This document shows positions 58,501 through 64,000 of a stretch of 64,000 nucleotides of DNA, piece by piece. The stretch covers positions 7,879,602-7,943,601 of the forward strand of contig CM029384.1 of the NCBI GenBank assembly GCA_017165825.1, given 5' to 3'. The notes below the pieces were generated by a model, which saw nothing but the letters and a program-made list of their open reading frames with translations, was not told where the DNA came from and ran no database searches. The DNA comes from Hepsetus odoe (lineage: Eukaryota; Chordata; Actinopteri; Characiformes; Hepsetidae). The translations under genes and the position numbers were made by a program. Position 1 is the first letter of the stretch; each line of letters starts with the position of its first letter.

Positions 58501-59065
58501 AAGGAAAAGTGTAGAAGTTAATTGATGCAAATGTGTGCATCATTAAAATAATAAACCTTTAACTTTTTTATTGAAATAATTTGTTCAGTTTATTCTTTTA
58601 GTGCATTGTATCTCATTTATGTGAAAATGGTGAATGAAATCAGTTCAGTGCACCGCTCCCTTTTTTAAGTGAACAGTGTGGAGAGAGCAGAGGAGGGCAG
58701 TCATTATATCTGATTACACCCCCCTGAAGTACACACCACACACACATGCACACACACGGGAGAGAGTCATGGCCAGCTGGTGGTTCACTCAGTGCCATTG
58801 TGTGCTGCAGGGGCAGCGGCCTGGTGAGCTGACCACAGCCTGACCAAACCATTCTCTCACAATCTGGAGAGGAAGGCAGGAGGCAAACTGTAGGCTGCCC
58901 GTTTTCCTCTTTAGACTTCGTGTGTGTGTTTATGGAAAAATGTTTACAGATTTAAAGCACTTATCATCAGCAGCAGCAGCAGCAGCAGCTAATGAGGATG
59001 CATGTAGCTTCAGAGGTTCATGTAGGTCAAGGGTTTGAGTCCTTGACCAATAAGTTACTCCCTGG

Positions 59066-59122
<57 letters not shown>

Positions 59123-59389
59123 GATGATAGGTATTCATAGACTGCAGTGTTACTGTAGCACACATTGATTCATTCAGGGATTTTATAGTAAGTTTACTGT
59201 AGATCCACCAAATGTTTATTTTTTCCTTTCTTTTCTTTCTTTAAGATCTGAGGTCAGTAAGGAGAGCCTGTGTTGGTTTTGGGTCTGTGCTCACCCTCCT
59301 TCAACTACTTTCATCACAAACTTTTTATTTAGCTTTGCATCCAATTGGATTCACAGCTGTGTTCTTGCTGCTCAGACTCTTGTTCTGTT

Positions 59390-59430
<41 letters not shown>

Positions 59431-60198
59431 CTCTCTTTTTAAAACTCATATTACTTGTTCTTTCTCTCACCTTGGTGGCTCTGGGGTTGTAACTTCACAC
59501 CCCCTTCAGGAAAAGGACGGAGAGAAGGATGGAGAGATGAAAGGAAACTGCACTAACTTTCGGGAAGGCAGCTGGTTTTAGCCCTGAGCATTCTTGTCCC
59601 TCTCTATCACTTTCTCTATCTCTGTCCTCATTCTCTCTCTCTCTCTCCCTCCCCTTTTTCTCTCTCCTCCTCCTCCTCCTCTCTTGTTCTCTGTCTTTCT
59701 TTCTCTCTATCTCTTTCTCTTTTGCCTTTCCTCTTTCTCATTCGCTGTCTGGAGCCTCAGCCCCCTGATCCCTCTTTTCTCTTTTTTTTAGTTTTCTACC
59801 TCCTCCATTCTTTGTCTCTGTTCTGATCCACGTTGTAAAATAAAAGTTCTTTCATAGCTCAGCTCACTCTTGGCCTCCTGATCTTTCTTACATTTAAACT
59901 TCTGCTGCTGCTCAGAAAATCTATTCCCAAAGCAAAAGAAATTTGTTAGTAGTTTATTATATCTGCTTTCATGTGCGTTGCAAAAGATTCTTTTTCCCAA
60001 CAATTTTTTTTTTAGGTCTCTGTAGATGATGTGTCTTATGTGTTGTGCACTTTGAATATCGATATTCTGTGAAGCCAAACCATCAACAGCGTGTAGAGAC
60101 GGTCCGAGACAGTCTGTTTGAGTATCGCCCAGCAGCTTTGCTGAACATTCACCACAAAATCTTCCACTGTGGGAAGAAGACCATGTCAGGTCACAGCT

Positions 60199-60248
<50 letters not shown>

Positions 60249-61286
60249 GCAGAGGTACAAACACAAGTGTTCACCTGATAATCAAGGCATCAAATGACAA
60301 TCTGTTCATATTGCGGTCAGCCAAGACCGAGCTGAAGTGTGTTAATGAACTGGGGAGAATTAAAGCATGTCTAATCATGTTCAGAGAGTTCAGCACTGTG
60401 AATCACTCATTTCTGTATTTCACACTGGATGCTGTTGATGTTCTAGGGTTTCTGCTTTTGGCTGTTTGCCAGAGAGGAGGTGATTGCATTGTGTTTATCG
60501 ACTGTATTGCTTTTTCCACATTAACATCTTTCACTGCATCTTCTTTTTTCATCCTCGGCTTTCTCTCTCCCTCTCTTTACTCCTTTCTCTTTTTGTCTCC
60601 CATCTCCCACTTGCTTTCAGTCAGCTGTTTGACTCTCTGTCTCTCTCAATTTCTTTCTTTCTTTCTTTTGCTTATACTCAGATTAAGACGTTAATTTCTT
60701 GAATTGTAGTAAAAACCTTTGGCCAATGAAATGATTGAGATCGTTTTATTATATATAATAATTAACATATCAAATAACAGATCAAATAAATATAAAGCAA
60801 ATATAAATTGCTGTATAAATCAAACTAATGCAATCTGTCTGTCTCTCTCTCTCACAGCACACTCTGACACTTTTGCCTTATACCATGGGGGTGTTCGAGG
60901 CTGTTTGGCTGCTAGGAACACCACCCTTTACCTCTCTACATCCTGCGAAGGTGACGGACAGTTGTGGAAGTGGGTGTCCAGGAACCGCCTCTACAACCTC
61001 GGCTACTCCTTATGCCTGGGCCTAAAAGTGGGAAACCTGAATGGATCGGACAGCGACTCTCCGCTCAGCTTGTTCAGCTGTAACTTTGAGCCTCCTCGAG
61101 TGCGCTTGAGCTGGAGTTGCAGTAAGTTTCTGGAGAACCTGAACACCTACCTGCCCAATCCCAAACCACCCACGACTAACTACAACAGCTCAGCTTCCCT
61201 CATCCTGCCTGTCAGACCCCCAGCAGATGGCCAGCAGTGGAAAGTGTTCGGCGATGACCAAGATCTCTGTGCCAAGACATATCGTG
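52592..61286 (+). CDS. mrc2: C-type mannose receptor 2 (Endo180), first two coding exons
   Basis: Exons 52592-52700 and 60858-61286 join in frame (179 residues plus one base), and the gene continues beyond the window. Exon 1 encodes MHRREKKRPSCKN followed by a hydrophobic core (LYLWLFSL), a signal peptide. Exon 2 encodes the N-terminal cysteine-rich, ricin-B-type domain. It has six cysteines, the string WKWVSRNRLYNLGYSLCLGL shared with MRC2, and QxW-type motifs (QLW, QQW). It ends at DDQDLCAKTYR, just where the fibronectin type II domain should begin. MRC2 is an endocytic receptor for collagen on mesenchymal cells and binds uPAR. The position next to tlk2 supports mrc2 over mrc1. Fibronectin II, C-type lectin, transmembrane and cytoplasmic parts are not in the window. 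Confidence 0.9.
54141..54560 (-). repeat. SINE family A, minus, interrupted by a nested SINE
   Basis: The tail and body run from 54141 (AAGTGAAAGTGACTGTTCTC) to about 54305 (GGGGCAAACTCCCTAG). A + SINE is then inserted, and the head complement resumes at 54539-54560 (CCACTAGGCCGCCGCTGTCC). The head then abuts a tRNA-Leu-like unit. Confidence 0.75.
54306..54538 (+). repeat. Nested SINE family A, plus
   Basis: TTGTCCTAGTGGTTAGGGAG, box B-like GTGGGTTCAATTTTG, CTGCGGTACCCTTGAGCAAG, and tail GTAGTCACTTTCACTTTCAC. It lies opposite in orientation to the host SINE, so the pair forms a long inverted repeat. Confidence 0.8.
54564..54677 (-). tRNA. tRNA-Leu(CAA)-like sequence with intron, probable pseudogene
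   Basis: The 114-nt minus-strand unit starts GTCAGAATGGCCCCGTGG. It has GGCGCCAGACTCAAG (anticodon CAA), an insertion of about 30 nt at the usual intron position, then GCTGGTCTCC, a variable arm, and a T-arm ending GCACTTCTGTCA. Vertebrate tRNA-Leu(CAA) genes carry an intron at this place. Box A and box B (GGTTCAAATCG) are both mutated, and one acceptor-stem mismatch is present. It is followed without a terminator by the head of a family A SINE. Confidence 0.7.
57558..57690 (+). repeat. SINE family A, plus, 3'-truncated
   Basis: GGCAACAGTGGCCTAGAGAT head, box B-like CATGGTTTTACATCCCC, AGTAACCTTGAGCAAGGTAG body. It ends near the CAGGTGCTGG segment and lacks the tail. Confidence 0.75.
59068..59119. 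repeat. (TG)n microsatellite
   Basis: A pure TG run of about 52 nt in mrc2 intron 1. Confidence 0.95.
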
Positions 61287-61765
61287 GTAAGAAATAGATA
61301 ACTTTCCTGTTCATTCCATTAATCTTTTGCCTTTTCAAGTAGAAATGAGCAACTAGGACCAGCAGTGGCATATTTCCATGGAGAGGTTGCCATGATGATA
61401 GATAAATTACAATGATGTAGTTCCCCCATTGTGTAGGATTAACACTCCGTGAGTTTTCTCTCGAATGGTTCTCCCTGCTTGAATGTTTTTAAAAATGTAT
61501 GCATTAATCAGGCCATCACTTTTTATGTCTTGTGGGTCATGGAAACTTCCATGACCATCAAATATAAACCATCAAATATAAACATTTAGCCACCGTAAAC
61601 TGAGTTTTAAGGTAAATTGTAAACATTTAAGGGGCTGGTTTGAAGCTGGATATGGCACATGGATGGGCAGTTTTAGACACCCCAGTTAGTAAAAACTAAG
61701 GGAGGGTGGGACGGGGATGATTGTGGGTTTCTTTGTTCTCACTTGTTTGCTCACTTTTTGTTGAT

Positions 61766-62006
61766 GAGAAAAGCGACTATTCTTGTCATTGTGAAACAGC
61801 GTAGCACACAGTAAAACAATGAAATTACACCTCTGCATTTAACCCACACACACATGCGGCAGGGGGCAACTATTGAAAGTGCCAGGGGAACAGTGATGGG
61901 GATGGTACAGTTCTCAAGGGTACCTCAGGGCAACCTGCTGGTCTGGGATTCAAACCAACAATCTTCCGATCCAGGGGCCAACTCCCTAATCACAAGGCCG
62001 CCTCTG
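61766..62006 (-). repeat. SINE family A, minus
   Basis: TGAGAAAAGCGACTATTCTT tail, TGAAATTACACCTCTGCATT, body GGTACAGTTCTCAAGGGTAC, box B complement GGGATTCAAACC, head complement CACAAGGCCGCCTCTGC. Confidence 0.8.
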
Positions 62007-62167
62007 CATGGAACAATCAATTGGAAGTTTGAGAACTCAGGGGAGGGGCAATAAGAAGTTTACCGGCTTTTGTTGGGGGGAAGTTGGGAAGGTTGAGGCA
62101 AAGTGTTCAGTCTCTTCTCACTGGCTCACTTGCTCTCAGATGATTTCCGGGATTTCATGTATGTCAC

Positions 62168-62398
62168 TGGAGCAGCAGTGACCTAGTGATTGGGGACTAG
62201 GCCCCAGGATCGGACGGCTGAGGGTTTGAATCTCAGATCAGTAGGTAGCCCTGAGGAGAAAGGTACCGTCCCCATCACTGCTACCCAGGTGCTTTTAATA
62301 GCTGCCCCCTATGTGTATGGAAGCTGCACAGAGGCTGCATTTCATTGTGGCTCACTGTGCGATGTGCTGTGTTTCACAATTACAAGTTATGACTTTCA
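62168..62398 (+). repeat. SINE family A, plus
   Basis: GGAGCAGCAGTGACCTAGTG head, box B-like GAGGGTTTGAATCTC, TAGCCCTGAGGAGAAAGGTA body, and a diverged tail (AATTACAAGTTATGACTTTC). Confidence 0.75.
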
Positions 62399-63577
62399 TT
62401 TCATGTCATCACCAGAGATGCTGTCAGTTTGCAGCACGACTTGCAGTAGAGGTTCTTTAGTAGAATTCTGTTCTAAGATGTGATGACTCTGAACCAAGGC
62501 TGGAGTTTCTTTTTCTCCCAAATTTTAACTCCGTTTAAAAGGGTTCTACATTTCACACATGGCATTTTACTTTACACTGACAACAGGACAAAATTTAGAG
62601 GCCATTCAGAGAAATGTATTTATTCTAATTATTGTTAGAGGGTGACGATGATGGGCCAAATGGTTAAATCTATGAAGTAATGAAGAAGAATTTCTATGAA
62701 GTTATAAATTAGTCATGGGTGTATGGCGCAAGGTAGGGTGAGACAGATGCAGTTATGTTTAGTGGTTATCTCTACACACATCCAATTAATATCATGTTAA
62801 ATTAACTAAGCGGCCTCAATTTCAGGGAAGCTCAAGATTGAGCGTTTACAAATAATGAAGGCAGTATTTGAATTTGATACAGCTAGTGTACATCCAGTAA
62901 ATGAATTGGCAAGAAAAAAAAATCTCATGCTCTGGAAAAGCCTTCAAATATTAGTACAGCCTGTAAGTCCAGTCCTTACCGGAAAAGTTACACTAAGAGA
63001 AATATTGCTTTATTACCAGTTTTAGGAACAAGGGAGTAAGGGAAGCATGAGAGGGTTGGTGAGGCATATACACCACATACTGAAGCTATACGTAGCAGAA
63101 CGTAGTCTGAGGTGATGTTCTAGACTGAAAGGGAAAGCTGATATGTGGTTTGAGAAAGAAGGAAAGATGAAGCGAGTGTGTTAGCTGTCATGATGGAAGT
63201 CTGCAGCACATCTGGGGCTCCTTAGGCCAGGATCTGCTTCACGCTGGCGGATTTGCAGCCAAGGGCAACTCTGAATGCCGCCTGTTGGGCTGCTTGCCAG
63301 AGAGACGACCGTCGAATAGCCTGGATCATGTTTGTAAACAGAAGAGAGACTCAACGTCTGACAGCTGTGCTGATTTTAAAACTTTCTCATCGTTCGCTAC
63401 CTCCTAGCAAAGTGCAATTATATGTCATTAACCCTTAGACTTCCAGAGTGATGTCTGCTGTTTTGCAACTTATTTTAGCATTTTTAAAATGTCACAACAA
63501 ATGACTTTTAAATCTTCCAACTTTAATAAACTTTAGTTTTATATTCTTATTTACATGTGTCTGCACCCTTGACTTAT

Positions 63578-63640
63578 GAAAGTGACTTTTTGTCATTGTG
63601 AAACACAGGACAGCACATAGTGAACCCAGGGAGCAGTGAT
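63578..63640 (-). repeat. SINE family A tail fragment, minus
   Basis: ATGAAAGTGACTTTTTGTCA and GAAACACAGGACAGCACATA, then directly CCCAGGGAGCAGTGAT. The remainder is absent. Confidence 0.65.
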
Positions 63641-64000
63641 ACCCCAAGTGCCTTTTTTTACTCTTGTCTGAATTCTGCCTTGCAGTCTTCTTCCTTCAGG
63701 GGGATGGTACCATGACAGTCCGTGTGGTTTCACTGTGAGTTGTCGAGTCTGATGTGGCTGATGTGGTTTGTTTCACTCTTCTCCCTGAATGTCTCATCCA
63801 TCATTCAGTTAGCACACCATGTGCTCACTCTCACATAAGATTTCATAAGAATAGCTTTTTTTGTAATATCACTGTTTTAACATTGTTTCAGATCTCGGCT
63901 ACAGTGTAAAAATCCTGATCCCCTGTACCTGATCATTGCACACAAATTATATCAGGATTATATCTGGATTAAAACGCTGGGATGTTATACATGTGTAAAC

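Larger units (their letters stand above)
52701..60857 (+). other. mrc2: mrc2 intron 1
   Basis: An 8.2 kb intron. Its first kilobase (about 52930-53450) stays CpG-richer than the rest. It also holds the tRNA/SINE cluster at 54.1-54.7 kb, a SINE fragment at 57.6 kb, a (CAG)n run at about 58969-58989, a (TG)n tract at 59.07-59.12 kb, TC runs at 59.39-59.43 kb and a CA tract at 60.20-60.25 kb. No other gene was recognised between 54.7 and 60.8 kb. Confidence 0.8.
61287..64000 (+). other. mrc2: mrc2 intron 2 (runs off window)
   Basis: No fibronectin II exon is seen before the right edge. The stretch holds three SINE copies and otherwise AT-rich sequence. Confidence 0.75.

Noticed and set aside
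59788..60264. 158-codon minus-strand ORF
   Set aside because: It spans a CA/TG microsatellite and intron DNA. No domain is seen.
60719..61297. 192-codon single-frame ORF
   Set aside because: Only 60858-61286 is real (mrc2 exon 2). The N-terminal extension is intron sequence before a clear acceptor and the last codons run past the donor.

Overview
This window is vertebrate nuclear DNA, almost certainly from a ray-finned (teleost) fish. Four multi-exon genes with GT-AG introns all lie on the + strand, and no prokaryotic gene organisation is present. The introns and intergenic DNA hold fish-type repeats: several Tc1-like DNA transposon families, tRNA-derived SINEs with LINE-related tails, RTE-like LINE fragments, and long (TA), (TG) and (TC) microsatellites. 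The repeat mix would suit an ostariophysan such as a characin or catfish, but that is only a guess.

Layout. 5.8-19.6 kb: the last eight coding exons of an integrin beta-3 gene (itgb3), whose 5' half lies off the left edge. 22.46-27.37 kb: a complete nine-exon mettl2 (tRNA m3C methyltransferase), preceded by an array of 29-bp repeats carrying GC-box-like cores. 27.4-33.2 kb: intergenic DNA with a near-complete Tc1-like transposon and many SINEs. 33.24-46.20 kb: tlk2 (tousled-like kinase 2), with a CpG-rich non-coding first exon, 20 coding exons and a long 3' UTR. 52.59 kb to beyond the right edge: the first two coding exons of mrc2 (Endo180), giving the signal peptide and the cysteine-rich lectin domain.

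The genes do not form a pathway. Their order does match a known vertebrate block: METTL2A-TLK2-MRC2 is contiguous in human 17q23, and ITGB3 lies elsewhere on human 17q because of a lineage-specific rearrangement, so the fish order looks ancestral.

The most unusual signal is a composite retroposon at 40239-40586. A tRNA-Leu(CAG)-like unit is fused head-to-tail to a second tRNA-derived SINE, and the pair was inserted as one piece into a Tc1-like remnant. A second tRNA-Leu copy, with anticodon CAA and a retained intron, abuts the same SINE head in the same orientation at 54.56-54.68 kb. Other points of interest are (TG)n tracts directly before four splice acceptors, the GC-box-like minisatellite upstream of mettl2, and an orphan CpG-rich block inside itgb3.
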